Below the pieces are notes generated by a model that saw only the letters and a program-made list of their open reading frames with translations, did not search any database and was not told the origin of the DNA. Positions 1 to 7,559 of a DNA stretch of 8,617 nt are shown here, in pieces. Source of the DNA: Candidatus Gallibacteroides avistercoris (GTDB taxonomy: Bacteria; Bacteroidota; Bacteroidia; Bacteroidales; CHK158-818); the NCBI GenBank assembly GCA_018714665.1, contig DVNA01000079.1, positions 1 to 8,617 on the forward strand, read 5' to 3'. The position numbers were made by a program, and so were the translations under genes. Numbering within the stretch: the stretch's first letter is position 1; every line of letters starts with the position of its first letter.

Positions 1-612
1 AAGGCCGCCACCGGCTACCTGGTTGGCTTCCAGTTCATCCGAGATATGCAACTTGTCTGATACGACCATCTTGACATCCCTGTAAATACCGCTGTAATAG
101 TAGAAATCCAATCGGTCTTGCGGTTTTCCCGGAGGGGTTAGTGAATCGTATTCGGCTGATACGCGCAAAGCCAGCAAGTTGTTGTTTCCCCAGTCGATGT
201 AGTCGGAGATATCCGATGTAAAGCCTATATATCCACCTTTGTGCTCAGACACTTTATGACCGTTGACAAATAATTCGCAGGCATTCATCACGCCTTCAAA
301 CGAGATTGCGATGCGTTTGCCCTCATAGCTTTTCGGCAATTTAAAATATCGCCGGTACCAACCGATGCCATCGTAAATCACGTTACCGCCGCAATGTTTC
401 TTTTCCAGTTGCATGATATGCGGAACAGTTGCCGGTATCCATTGGGAGTCGTCTAAACCGACCTCCTGTCCATTTTCTGTTTCTCCACGGAAGAAAGCCC
501 AGTCGTTATTCATATTGAACGTGATGCGGGGGTTATCCTTTTCTGTACAGGCCTGGCAGATCGACAAGAGCAGCAATAACCACATGCACCCAATTTTAGT
601 AGATACATTCAT
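1..612 (-). CDS. Glycoside hydrolase family 2 lipoprotein, N-terminal part (gene runs off the left edge)
   Basis: The first 204 codons of a GH2 enzyme (beta-galactosidase/beta-glucuronidase/beta-mannosidase superfamily) are visible. The ATG at 612-610 gives a basic N-terminus (K6), a leucine-rich core (W11-L16) and a lipobox-like ICQAC with C22 as the likely lipidated cysteine. The acidic/basic residues after it (TEKDN) would suit surface export in Bacteroidota, but this is not decisive. The GH2 sugar-binding jelly-roll follows at about 35-187. Typical landmarks are GWYRRYF (84-90), the ELFVNGHKV strand (113-121), HKGGYIGFTSDIS (124-136) and YYYSGIYRDV (171-180), the usual end of the domain. 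The Ig-like and TIM-barrel domains with both catalytic glutamates lie outside the window, so substrate cannot be called. A second ATG at codon 10 would remove the basic n-region and is less likely. No Shine-Dalgarno is visible. The start lies 54 bp after the GH35 stop on the same strand, so the two are probably co-transcribed. Confidence 0.93.
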   Translation of the reverse strand, partial: MNVSTKIGCMWLLLLLSICQACTEKDNPRITFNMNNDWAFFRGETENGQEVGLDDSQWIPATVPHIMQLEKKHCGGNVIYDGIGWYRRYFKLPKSYEGKRIAISFEGVMNACELFVNGHKVSEHKGGYIGFTSDISDYIDWGNNNLLALRVSAEYDSLTPPGKPQDRLDFYYYSGIYRDVKMVVSDKLHISDELEANQVAGGGL

Positions 613-666
613 AATAATAGATGGTTTCGTTTTTTGTTGATAGGTTTTTGGTTGGTTTTATTAGGG

Positions 667-3159
667 TTATCTCCTTATTTCAGCAGCATTGGGATAGGGG
701 GCTATTTCAGCAGCCTGGATGGTAGCTCCGTTCGCTGTTTGGCGCAACCCGAGGATCAAGACGTTCTTTTTGTCTTTCCCGATATTCAGCCAACATTCGG
801 GCAGGTAGAATTCGCGTTGCGGGCCGGCTTCCCAATGACGTCCGATGTTATGACCGTTCAACCACATATATCCGTTGCCGGAAGCATTGATCCTCATCAA
901 CCATGGAATCCAAACCGAGGGATTCTTTTCCGGAAGGCTAAATTCTATTCTGTACCAAGTGAATAACCCGTCTTGTGAGGATTTGGGTTGAACGCCGTTC
1001 CCCTTTCGGGGTATCTCCATTTGGGTATTTAACGCTATCGTTTCCCAATCGTTGGCATCGAAGGAGGGATCGGTCCATCCGTCTGTTATTCCGGCGGGAT
1101 CTTTGGCGATCTCCCAGTTCAAGGGATGTGTCAGGGCTGTTTCCGTTAACGACAGTCCGGCCTGACGGATACCGGCCAACTCTTCCATCGGGACATAACC
1201 GTGGGCATGGCCCAGATTTTCATATACGACCAATATCTCATTTTCACCCGGTTGTAATGTACCCGATACGTCGAAGCGGTTGTCGTATTCATCCGGGCGG
1301 ATACGTTCAAAACAGTTCCGGGTGGTCCATGTCTGTGCATCTGCCTTGTCCGGGAATAGCCGTTTTACCGGTTTCCCGTTGACCGATACGGATACGATAT
1401 CCCGCGTGAACATATTGAAAAGCAGAAATTTTTCCTCCTTTGCCTGGGTAGCCGTTAAATTGACTTTGGCCCGATACAGACTGTATCGGAAATCGTTTAC
1501 ATCTAAATCGGATAGCGATACCGGTTGCGGCAACGGTAACCATTTTGCGTTTTGGGAAACCTCTTCTTTGCGTTTGACCGATGCGATGCGTATCGGTTCC
1601 GGCAGGTTGGCGGGCCGTTTGATGGCTTTCTGTTTTTTAGGCCACCATTCACCGGCAGAACTTTTCTTTCCCGCAGGGATGACGAGGACCTTCGAGTCCA
1701 AAGCTCCCAAGTCATAATTGATTTCGATCGGATCAACTGACAAGGAGTCTGTTTGAGCCGTCTCATCGACAGTCATCAAGACCTTCTCTCCGTTCTGGTT
1801 GATGTTGTACATCGCTTCACGGGGACGGCTGATTTTTCCGGGCATCAGAGTCGTTTTTCCTCTTATCGGATTTTCCGGGTCGGTATTGTGTAAGAAGACG
1901 AATTTCGTTCCGTCTTGGGCGATGCGGACGCCACCGAATAGCGATTCAGGGGCATCTTGTAATTCACACGGTCCGCCGATGGTCCGAACCAGAAGTGGCT
2001 CAAATTGGTGGATGAACTCTCCGATACCTTTGGCTGCCAGGTATTTCTCTCCGACAGCACCGCTTTCACGAATTGCGGCATTGTAATCGTACGAGGTTGT
2101 CATCCCTCTCGCTCCCCATCCGGCGAAGTGAGTACCTCCGAAAAACATATAGTAGTTGATCCCGGTCCCGCCTCCTAACATCGTCATCAATCCGATTGCC
2201 TGGAAATGGCGGTAGTCTGAATAGTGCTCTTCGCTCAATGTGCCGGTTACCAGCGAGAACCATCCCCCTTGCAATTCTGTTACGAATCCCGGAGCATCGG
2301 GTTGACGCTGTTTTAGGGCCGTCATTCGGTGGGCACAGCTTGGAGCGTCTTTTTGTCCGACATAATAATTGTCGCAATCAAATACCTGCGACAACTCTTT
2401 GTCGTCGCTACCGCGGCATTCACTTGTCAGGCAGGTAAATACGGGAATATCCATGCCGCTGTTGCGGACTGACCGGTATAAGGCTTTCAAAAAGTCCGGT
2501 TTGTTTGAGCAGCCATGTGCATTGTATTCATTTTCTATTTGTATCATAATGATACCTTTTTCCCCTTTCTGTTTTCGGGTAATCTGTTCATCGGCCAACT
2601 CTTGGCAAACGGCATCGAACCAATGTACACACCAACGGATGTGTTGGGAGTCGGCACTCCGAAGCCAGAGCCCCTTTATATCGTCGGGGCGAAACTTGGC
2701 TAACCAACGCGGATAGGCTCCTCCCGAAAACTCAGCGCAAATAAACGGTCCGGGACGAACAATCGTATAGAACCCAAATTCCTCTTGTGCCATTGTCAGC
2801 CAGCGGCGTAAGTCAGAAAAGTCGAAATGGGTCGTATCTGCTATGTTGGCGGGCATGGTACGTTCGTGCCAATTCCACGGGACATACGTTTCTACGGTAT
2901 TGAATCCGGCTTCTTTGATTTTTTTGAACCGGTCTCTCCATAACTCTTCCGGACAACGGAAATAGTGGAATGCGGCACTATATACGAATATATCTTGTCC
3001 GTCGATGGTCAGGCATGAACCGTCGTAGCGAATCCTGTCTGGGTGCATGAAATTTTTGGCGGGCTTTTCTGCCGAAATATAAAAACCTCCCAAGCATTGG
3101 GAAAACAGGCAGAAAAGGAAAAATAGCGTTTTTCTTTTTAGGTTAGATTGCAAATTCAT
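667..3159 (-). CDS. Exported glycoside hydrolase family 35 beta-galactosidase-type enzyme
   Basis: This 830-residue retaining exo-glycosidase should release terminal beta-linked galactose, the usual GH35 activity. The ATG at 3159-3157 is chosen because it begins a good signal peptide (MNLQSNLKRK, then a Leu/Phe-rich core, probable cleavage near residue 30). The frame is open further upstream to 3267, but that extension is charged and overlaps an intergenic palindrome. The catalytic barrel spans about 45-385. The family signature QIENEY at 207-212 gives E211 as acid/base, and TELQGGW at 294-300 gives E295 as nucleophile. Other GH35 marks are NTVETYVPWNWHE (87-99), RPGPFICAE (135-143) and GGTHF (341-345). 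The segment TSYDYN (355-360) has Asn360 where the family often has Asp. Beta-sandwich domains follow, and near the C-terminus the usual NGHNIGRHW and GPQREFYLP motifs are present. The last residues hold a small repeat (AAEI twice). It precedes the GH2 gene and follows the LamG-barrel gene. Confidence 0.95.
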   Translation of the reverse strand: MNLQSNLKRKTLFFLFCLFSQCLGGFYISAEKPAKNFMHPDRIRYDGSCLTIDGQDIFVYSAAFHYFRCPEELWRDRFKKIKEAGFNTVETYVPWNWHERTMPANIADTTHFDFSDLRRWLTMAQEEFGFYTIVRPGPFICAEFSGGAYPRWLAKFRPDDIKGLWLRSADSQHIRWCVHWFDAVCQELADEQITRKQKGEKGIIMIQIENEYNAHGCSNKPDFLKALYRSVRNSGMDIPVFTCLTSECRGSDDKELSQVFDCDNYYVGQKDAPSCAHRMTALKQRQPDAPGFVTELQGGWFSLVTGTLSEEHYSDYRHFQAIGLMTMLGGGTGINYYMFFGGTHFAGWGARGMTTSYDYNAAIRESGAVGEKYLAAKGIGEFIHQFEPLLVRTIGGPCELQDAPESLFGGVRIAQDGTKFVFLHNTDPENPIRGKTTLMPGKISRPREAMYNINQNGEKVLMTVDETAQTDSLSVDPIEINYDLGALDSKVLVIPAGKKSSAGEWWPKKQKAIKRPANLPEPIRIASVKRKEEVSQNAKWLPLPQPVSLSDLDVNDFRYSLYRAKVNLTATQAKEEKFLLFNMFTRDIVSVSVNGKPVKRLFPDKADAQTWTTRNCFERIRPDEYDNRFDVSGTLQPGENEILVVYENLGHAHGYVPMEELAGIRQAGLSLTETALTHPLNWEIAKDPAGITDGWTDPSFDANDWETIALNTQMEIPRKGNGVQPKSSQDGLFTWYRIEFSLPEKNPSVWIPWLMRINASGNGYMWLNGHNIGRHWEAGPQREFYLPECWLNIGKDKKNVLILGLRQTANGATIQAAEIAPYPNAAEIRR
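676..714. repeat. 12-bp direct repeat in the 3' end of the GH35 gene
   Basis: The 12-mer tatttcagcagc occurs at 676-687 and again at 703-714. The 27-bp period is a multiple of three and duplicates the peptide AAEI within the last residues of the GH35 protein. It sits after the conserved C-terminal beta-sandwich, so it probably reflects a small in-frame duplication in an unconstrained tail. It could also be chance. Confidence 0.5.
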
Positions 3160-3241
3160 AATGTTAAAATAAGTATATGTTTGATTGATAGAAAATACCT
3201 TTTGTTGTAATTGACTTGATGCTGTTGCCTTGGTTGTCTGA

Positions 3242-3283
3242 AAAATCCATTTCCGGCGTGAATTCACGTCGGAAATGGATTTT
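3242..3283. terminator. 42-bp near-perfect palindrome, possible strong intrinsic terminator or protein-binding site
   Basis: Two 21-bp arms meet at a central gtgaattcac, with pairing symmetrical about 3262/3263. The outer 14 bp of each arm (aaaatccatttccg and its exact complement) match perfectly. The only mismatch is g3256 against t3269. In the minus-strand transcript the stem is followed by a run of five U (complement of 3241-3245), so it could terminate transcription about 98 nt after the LamG-barrel stop. The same layout on the plus strand gives UUUU after the stem, so it could act in both directions. With no unpaired loop designed in, a DNA-level role is an alternative. The palindrome is directly seen. 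The function is inferred. Confidence 0.65.
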
Positions 3284-3380
3284 CCCCTTTCTTTCTTGAA
3301 TGAATGTTTTTCCGGGTGCCAGAATACCGACCGTACCGGGTGTCGTGTTGGGTCTCGAAAATGGTTTGGAGAGATCCGAT

Positions 3381-6341
3381 CTATTCAATCAAGAACCAGG
3401 TTGTTCCTTGCGCTTTGACCGAAACCGGCAGTAGCAGGTTGGCATCTTTGTCCAGTTGATACTCCGTACGTTGTCCGTCTGCCGTCATGACGGAGGCTTT
3501 CTCTTTTAAACCGGTATAGTAAAGCGGCAGGCGCATCTCTTTGCTTATGTCGTTGTCTGTCGGATTGAATACCACAACCATTCCCTTGTGCTGGATAAAT
3601 GGATTTACGTGCATCATGCAATCCAGGTCTCGTCCGTTCGGGCGGCTGACGTGGATGATGTCGGAGGTCAGGATATCCCGGTATTTCTTGAACCAGTCTA
3701 TCCATTTGGCAACCATCTGTTTGGTCTCGGGCGTATCGTATAGACGGTTACCCCGGATGGTCAAATGACAACCGCTGGCAAGATACTGTATCAGTTGTTG
3801 CTCGTAACGGTCGATGTTTTCGCACAGCGGCTCTAATCCTACTCGCGGATCATTCGTGTAGAATCCGACCAGTTGCAGGGTCATCCATCCCATGGGCGGT
3901 AGTTTATGCCACGTACCGTCGTAGATGTATTGCCGTCCCAATAAGAGTTGTTGTTGGGGAGTAAGGTTGGCGCTGGCTTCTCGATACCCCATGCCGGTTG
4001 AGTTCTGGCCGTTTAAGAAATACCAGTCGGGAATCGGTACGTACATTCCCCGTCGTTTTAGCTCGTGGATAACCTCCACTTGCGTTTTCCATTGTTCCCA
4101 TTGCGAATCTTCCAATCCGCGGTGATGAGGATGTTGTGTCGAGGCGCAAACGTCCCCATGGTAAGGTCCGTCCATATTATAGGTCATCAACCCCGTTTTG
4201 TCGAAAAACTCCCACATCTTTGTGTAGTAGGTATCTTTCCATTCGCTGGCGATACATACGCTTTGCCCGAAAAGGCTGCCGGGTTTGTTCGTCTCCGGAT
4301 TGATGCAATCGACGCTTTCACCACGTCCGCGGGAGGCTACCTGCAATTCGTAACCGCCCATTACGATACCCCGTTCTTGGGCGTAGGCTGCGATTCGATG
4401 CCATAATTGAACATAGGAAGAGTCTAAATTATCGTGGCTGATACCTGGCCATGCCATGATATCGAGTTGTTCCAACCCTAACTCTGCCAGCTGGTCGATA
4501 AAGGCTTTCAGCTTCTCTTCGTCGTGCGAGGTGATACCGCCCGAGATCAACGATTCGGTTACCTGGGGGGCCAACTTCTTGTATAAACGGCGGTGGCCCA
4601 GCGATTGGCGTTCGCGGTCGTCGCTATCCTGCAACAATTCGAACGTAATGTATGATTTGAAAGGGTTGTTATTGTCCACAATTACGTTGGGGCCCATGGG
4701 CAATGTGCTGATTAGCAGATTGCGGTGTTGGAATCCCAGGAACTTGTCTTCGGCCTGGTTATGGCTTGCCCAGGTGTTGTATTCCGGATCGACGTTCCAC
4801 GTGGTGGTAGAGCTGCCGACGTGGTATTTTTTAGGCGTTCCGTTGTAGTGCATCAAGGCACTTCCCCGCAGGTCGGCATTGACCAATGCAAACGAATAGT
4901 CGCTTTCTACATGGATGCGGTTGATCTGGTCTTGGTTCATGGCTACGATTTCAGTCTCTATCTCGTTAAGAACGACTGAATCTTTTCCGTTGTTTCGTAC
5001 CTCTATCCATTTGGCCATTACCGGGATACCCTGGTAGATTTCGTAATTCACCGATACTTCCAGCCCATTGACATCCGGCATACTCTCGGTCGGTTGATAG
5101 GTCATAATTACCCGCAATCCTTTGGCCGGCCAATCGGTTTCAACGGCATTGAATTTCGGCTCCCACGGGTAGCGTTTCAGGGGCTCTGCGGTTTCTACCT
5201 TTGTCAAGGTAAAGGCCTGTCGCGAAGCCTCCATGTCGGGTAACCACGTCTCTAATAAATAAGAATATTCCGGTTGTTTTTTTAATCCGCCTATTTCGTA
5301 CCATACGCTATCGACCCGGATACGGGCTTCCGGTTTTATTGCCCGCAGGTATTCCGCTTCGTTCGATAGGTTTTTATACCCGATACAAGCCAGGTTCCCG
5401 CTTACATAAAAGGTGCGGGATACCAGTCCGTTGTCGATCCGGAACATGGAACTCAATTCGTCGTCGGATTGTAAAACTTGTAACCGGCAGGGTTCCTCAA
5501 CAGGAGAGATCAACCAGTCTTTTTGCTGCCGGGTATCTGCAAAAGAGCTGACAAACTCTTTACCCAAGCCCGGTTCGTTGATTTGGGCAATCAACGCTTT
5601 TCTCTTTTCTACCTGTATTTTATCCTGTTTCTTTATCTCCTTGTAGTCTAACAAGAAATCGGCTCCCGGATCAAACGCTCCTTTTTTGAAGGTACTGTAT
5701 CGTATTTCGTAGATTTCTCCGTTAAAAGCCTCTTCCTCTTTCTCGGAAATGGCGATGGAAAAATTTGGGGAGTGTCCTTTGGTCGGATTGAACGTGCCTG
5801 CCTTTTCTCCGTTAAACCAGGTCGTTCCCTCTTTTTCTTCAATGACCATGGCAAGGTGTGTCCAGACATCTTTGGCCACTTCTCCTATCTCTACTACATT
5901 TGATCCTCCGGAGATGAGAATCCAACGGTTATTCTTTTGTGCTATTACATAACCCTCTTTCCCATTTCCGTTCGCTACTACGATTTGTGTCTTTCCTTCG
6001 GTTGTATTCAGTCGGGGTTTCACCCAGACTTCCAGGATTTGATTTTCTGCCGGGTCTCCCAATGCATGAGTGAGTCGATAACCGTCCTCTTTTCCGTTAA
6101 AAAGGATAGAACCTTCGCCCTGCATCTTCTTATCTCCCGGTGCATCTGCATAAAAAACCGGATTTCCTACTACTTGTAGAACCTCGTCTCCCGTTACCGG
6201 TCGAATTTGTTCCGGGGCTATGGCATACGTGACGTTTCCGGATTTCCCGAAATTGTAATGTAAAACGGTTTTTACCTTGGCAACAACGGTACTGTTGGTT
6301 AACAATAAACAAAAAAACAGGAATCCTACTTTACTTTTCAT
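3381..6341 (-). CDS. Exported LamG domain plus alpha-galactosidase-like (clan GH-D-like) barrel protein
   Basis: This is a 986-residue secreted putative glycosidase. The ATG at 6341-6339 starts a clear signal peptide (MKSKVGFLFF core, cleavage probably after VVA near residue 21). The open frame continues upstream to 6410, but that extension is not hydrophobic and overlaps a candidate promoter. Residues about 25-232 look like a LamG/concanavalin-type jelly-roll (HYNF near the start, EVWVKPR at 104-110, ATGTW-like TTWFNGEKAGTF at 173-184, GEIYEIRYS at 208-216). A second beta-rich region (about 285-590) contains NGLVSRTF (304-311) and PEARIRVDSVWYEIGGL (337-353). It resembles the domain preceding GH36-type barrels. 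The barrel occupies about 600-880. FIDQLAELGLEQLDIMAWPG is an early strand, and YNMDGPYHGD at 721-730 sits where GH27/GH36 enzymes carry the nucleophile Asp, so D724 is the candidate. No clear acid/base can be assigned, though the GYREAS segment (785-790) is one candidate region. Substrate is unknown. Neighbouring GH35 and GH2 genes suggest a galactoside-containing glycan. Confidence 0.85.
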   Translation of the reverse strand: MKSKVGFLFFCLLLTNSTVVAKVKTVLHYNFGKSGNVTYAIAPEQIRPVTGDEVLQVVGNPVFYADAPGDKKMQGEGSILFNGKEDGYRLTHALGDPAENQILEVWVKPRLNTTEGKTQIVVANGNGKEGYVIAQKNNRWILISGGSNVVEIGEVAKDVWTHLAMVIEEKEGTTWFNGEKAGTFNPTKGHSPNFSIAISEKEEEAFNGEIYEIRYSTFKKGAFDPGADFLLDYKEIKKQDKIQVEKRKALIAQINEPGLGKEFVSSFADTRQQKDWLISPVEEPCRLQVLQSDDELSSMFRIDNGLVSRTFYVSGNLACIGYKNLSNEAEYLRAIKPEARIRVDSVWYEIGGLKKQPEYSYLLETWLPDMEASRQAFTLTKVETAEPLKRYPWEPKFNAVETDWPAKGLRVIMTYQPTESMPDVNGLEVSVNYEIYQGIPVMAKWIEVRNNGKDSVVLNEIETEIVAMNQDQINRIHVESDYSFALVNADLRGSALMHYNGTPKKYHVGSSTTTWNVDPEYNTWASHNQAEDKFLGFQHRNLLISTLPMGPNVIVDNNNPFKSYITFELLQDSDDRERQSLGHRRLYKKLAPQVTESLISGGITSHDEEKLKAFIDQLAELGLEQLDIMAWPGISHDNLDSSYVQLWHRIAAYAQERGIVMGGYELQVASRGRGESVDCINPETNKPGSLFGQSVCIASEWKDTYYTKMWEFFDKTGLMTYNMDGPYHGDVCASTQHPHHRGLEDSQWEQWKTQVEVIHELKRRGMYVPIPDWYFLNGQNSTGMGYREASANLTPQQQLLLGRQYIYDGTWHKLPPMGWMTLQLVGFYTNDPRVGLEPLCENIDRYEQQLIQYLASGCHLTIRGNRLYDTPETKQMVAKWIDWFKKYRDILTSDIIHVSRPNGRDLDCMMHVNPFIQHKGMVVVFNPTDNDISKEMRLPLYYTGLKEKASVMTADGQRTEYQLDKDANLLLPVSVKAQGTTWFLIE

Positions 6342-6407
6342 GATACGTTTCAATTGCTTTGTTCTATATGGCTGGGTAGTAAATGATTGTAATTGTTCCT
6401 GGAAAGA

Positions 6408-6415
6408 CAAAAGTA
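6408..6415 (-). promoter_or_regulatory. Candidate Bacteroidota -7 box for the LamG-barrel gene
   Basis: Read on the minus strand this is TACTTTTG, an exact match to TAnnTTTG. It lies 66 nt upstream of the ATG at 6341, which would leave a leader of roughly 55-60 nt. No convincing -33 TTTG box is visible at the usual spacing. A short inverted repeat, agaat-aa-attct (6416-6427), sits next to it. An eight-base degenerate motif can occur by chance. Confidence 0.4.
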
Positions 6416-6594
6416 AGAATAAATTCTAAAATCGGGAATATTTATACCGTCATAAGTTTATTCTGTACGCTATCTCTTTGATCTGTTAAATATCAAGACT
6501 CCTTTGTTTTGGCAGAGAATCTCAATCCTTGGAATACACAAGCAAAATTGAAAATAAATACGGTTATATCGTCCAGGGGATAGAAAATAATGGT

Positions 6595-6602
6595 TAGATT
6601 TG
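6595..6602 (+). promoter_or_regulatory. Candidate Bacteroidota -7 box for the FAM151-like gene
   Basis: The sequence tagatttg fits TAnnTTTG and ends 28 nt before the ATG at 6631, giving a short leader. No clear TTTG is visible at the -33 spacing, so only half of the promoter signature is supported. Confidence 0.4.
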
Positions 6603-6620
6603 CGGGAAAGATAAGCAAAG

Positions 6621-6625
6621 AGGAG
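6621..6625 (+). promoter_or_regulatory. Shine-Dalgarno deciding the start at 6631
   Basis: An aggag lies five bases before the ATG at 6631. It supports that start over the in-frame ATG at 6652 (codon 8). It is notable because the other genes here start without an obvious Shine-Dalgarno. Confidence 0.65.
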
Positions 6626-6630
6626 ACTTT

Positions 6631-7398
6631 ATGCTAAACAGGTTCAAGTATATGAGGAAATCTGGACGGCTGTCTATCGTTTTGTTGGTAGGGAGCCTGG
6701 TCTCTTTCTTTTTGTACAATTTCTTTGTAGCTATTGGCGAATGGGGTGATTATCCCGAAAAGATATGGTTGCACCGTTGCAACTCGATGGAAAAATTGTT
6801 TGAGAAAGAGAAGCGTTATCCGAATGTGGAGGTCGATGTTGTTTTCCGTAGTGACCATACATTCGATGTAACACACGATGTGGATACCAGTTTTCACCTC
6901 TCCATAGCCTCCTATTTCGAATATTTGCAAAAAGAGGATGGCAAGATCTGGCTTGATATAAAGAATTTGATTCACTCCAACAAAGAGGTTATGTTGGCTA
7001 CGTTGGACAGTTTGGTCAATCGGTATAAGATTAGTAAAGACCGGCTGGTTATCGAGAGCCCGTCGTGGCAGTCGCTCGATATTTTTACCCGGAACGGGTA
7101 TTACACTTCGATGTATGTCTCTTACCCGAAACCCAATCAGATGGACGAGGAGGAGGTGTACCAATGTATCGAGCAGTTGCAAGATATTGTCGATCAAAAA
7201 ACGGTCAGGGCGTTGTCTTTCCCCGGTTGGTGGTACGATGATATCAAAGAGAAGTTGGACCGACCGATCGATTTATTGACATGGAAACATCGTACCACGC
7301 AGTTTCAACTGTTGCTGTCGCCCGACGGGAGAGAGATGTTGGACGATTCGCAGTTGAAAGTTATTCTGGTAAAGGATAAGGGGCATTATCATCGGTAG
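6631..7398 (+). CDS. Membrane-anchored FAM151/menorin-like PLC-like phosphodiesterase-fold protein
   Basis: The protein has 255 residues. A basic N-terminus (RFKYMRKSGR) and one hydrophobic segment at about 14-36 look like a signal anchor, leaving the rest outside the cytoplasm. Next comes a motif series seen in FAM151/menorin proteins and echoed in glycerophosphodiester phosphodiesterases: WLHRCNS (46-52, H48), VEVDV (66-70, E67 and D69), THD (81-83, H82) and KIWLDIKNL (105-113), comparable to the family's kLDfK strand. These residues could form the metal site and general acid/base pair of a PLC-like barrel, but no activity is established from sequence. The distal part has SFPGWWYDD (197-205) and ends with VKDKGHYHR. 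The start is fixed by the aggag five bases upstream. It is alone on the plus strand and converges on the next gene, so it is probably a single-gene transcript. A GDPD or PI-PLC relative is the main alternative reading. Confidence 0.75.
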   Translation: MLNRFKYMRKSGRLSIVLLVGSLVSFFLYNFFVAIGEWGDYPEKIWLHRCNSMEKLFEKEKRYPNVEVDVVFRSDHTFDVTHDVDTSFHLSIASYFEYLQKEDGKIWLDIKNLIHSNKEVMLATLDSLVNRYKISKDRLVIESPSWQSLDIFTRNGYYTSMYVSYPKPNQMDEEEVYQCIEQLQDIVDQKTVRALSFPGWWYDDIKEKLDRPIDLLTWKHRTTQFQLLLSPDGREMLDDSQLKVILVKDKGHYHR

Positions 7399-7425
7399 GG
7401 GGAAATGACCTTTTGGCCTCTCGTC

Positions 7426-7445
7426 GGGGCGAGTGTTCCCGCCCC
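7426..7445. terminator. GC-rich hairpin after the FAM151-like gene
   Basis: The bases ggggcg (7426-7431) and cgcccc (7440-7445) form a 6-bp stem with an 8-base loop, 27 bp after the stop at 7398. There is no T-tract after it on either strand, so it is not a classical intrinsic terminator. It may work together with the next hairpin. Confidence 0.45.
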
Positions 7446-7453
7446 TTGGAGCT

Positions 7454-7468
7454 GGCCGGTCTCCGGCC
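7454..7468. terminator. Second GC-rich hairpin in the convergent gap
   Basis: The bases ggccgg (7454-7459) and ccggcc (7463-7468) form a perfect 6-bp stem around the loop tct. A moderately T-rich stretch (gaattctttattt) follows on the plus strand. It is a plausible terminator for the FAM151-like gene, and the stem could also stop transcription coming from the right. Confidence 0.5.
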
Positions 7469-7559
7469 TGAATTCTTTATTTGATGAAAATGGAGGATGA
7501 ATGTTCTCAATGTTTTTATCTCATATCTTCCCTTGATTGTTGAAAGATAATACTCCTAA

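Larger units (their letters stand above)
6342..6630. other. Divergent intergenic region between the glycosidase cluster and the FAM151-like gene
   Basis: These 289 bp separate two divergently transcribed genes. The region is AT-rich and holds one candidate -7 box on each strand (6408-6415 minus, 6595-6602 plus) and a Shine-Dalgarno for the plus-strand gene. I see no small gene, tRNA or long repeat in it. Confidence 0.7.

Noticed and set aside
634..966. A 110-codon plus-strand open frame opposite the GH35 3' end
   Set aside because: It lies antisense to the conserved C-terminal domain of the GH35 enzyme and has no supporting motif.
3160..3267. Upstream-extended start for the GH35 gene
   Set aside because: The extra 36 residues are polar and hide the signal peptide that begins at 3159; the extended start lies inside the palindrome.
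3164..3388. A 74-codon minus-strand open frame filling the gap between the LamG-barrel and GH35 genes
   Set aside because: It would need a TTG start overlapping the upstream stop, runs straight through the palindrome, has no recognisable motif and reads into the region just upstream of the GH35 start.
6342..6410. Upstream-extended start for the LamG-barrel gene
   Set aside because: The extra 23 residues would bury the signal peptide starting at 6341, and the region overlaps a candidate promoter.
6634..7197. A 187-codon minus-strand open frame opposite the FAM151-like gene
   Set aside because: The plus-strand frame has a membrane segment, family motifs and a Shine-Dalgarno; the antisense product has no recognisable domain and is a shadow of it.
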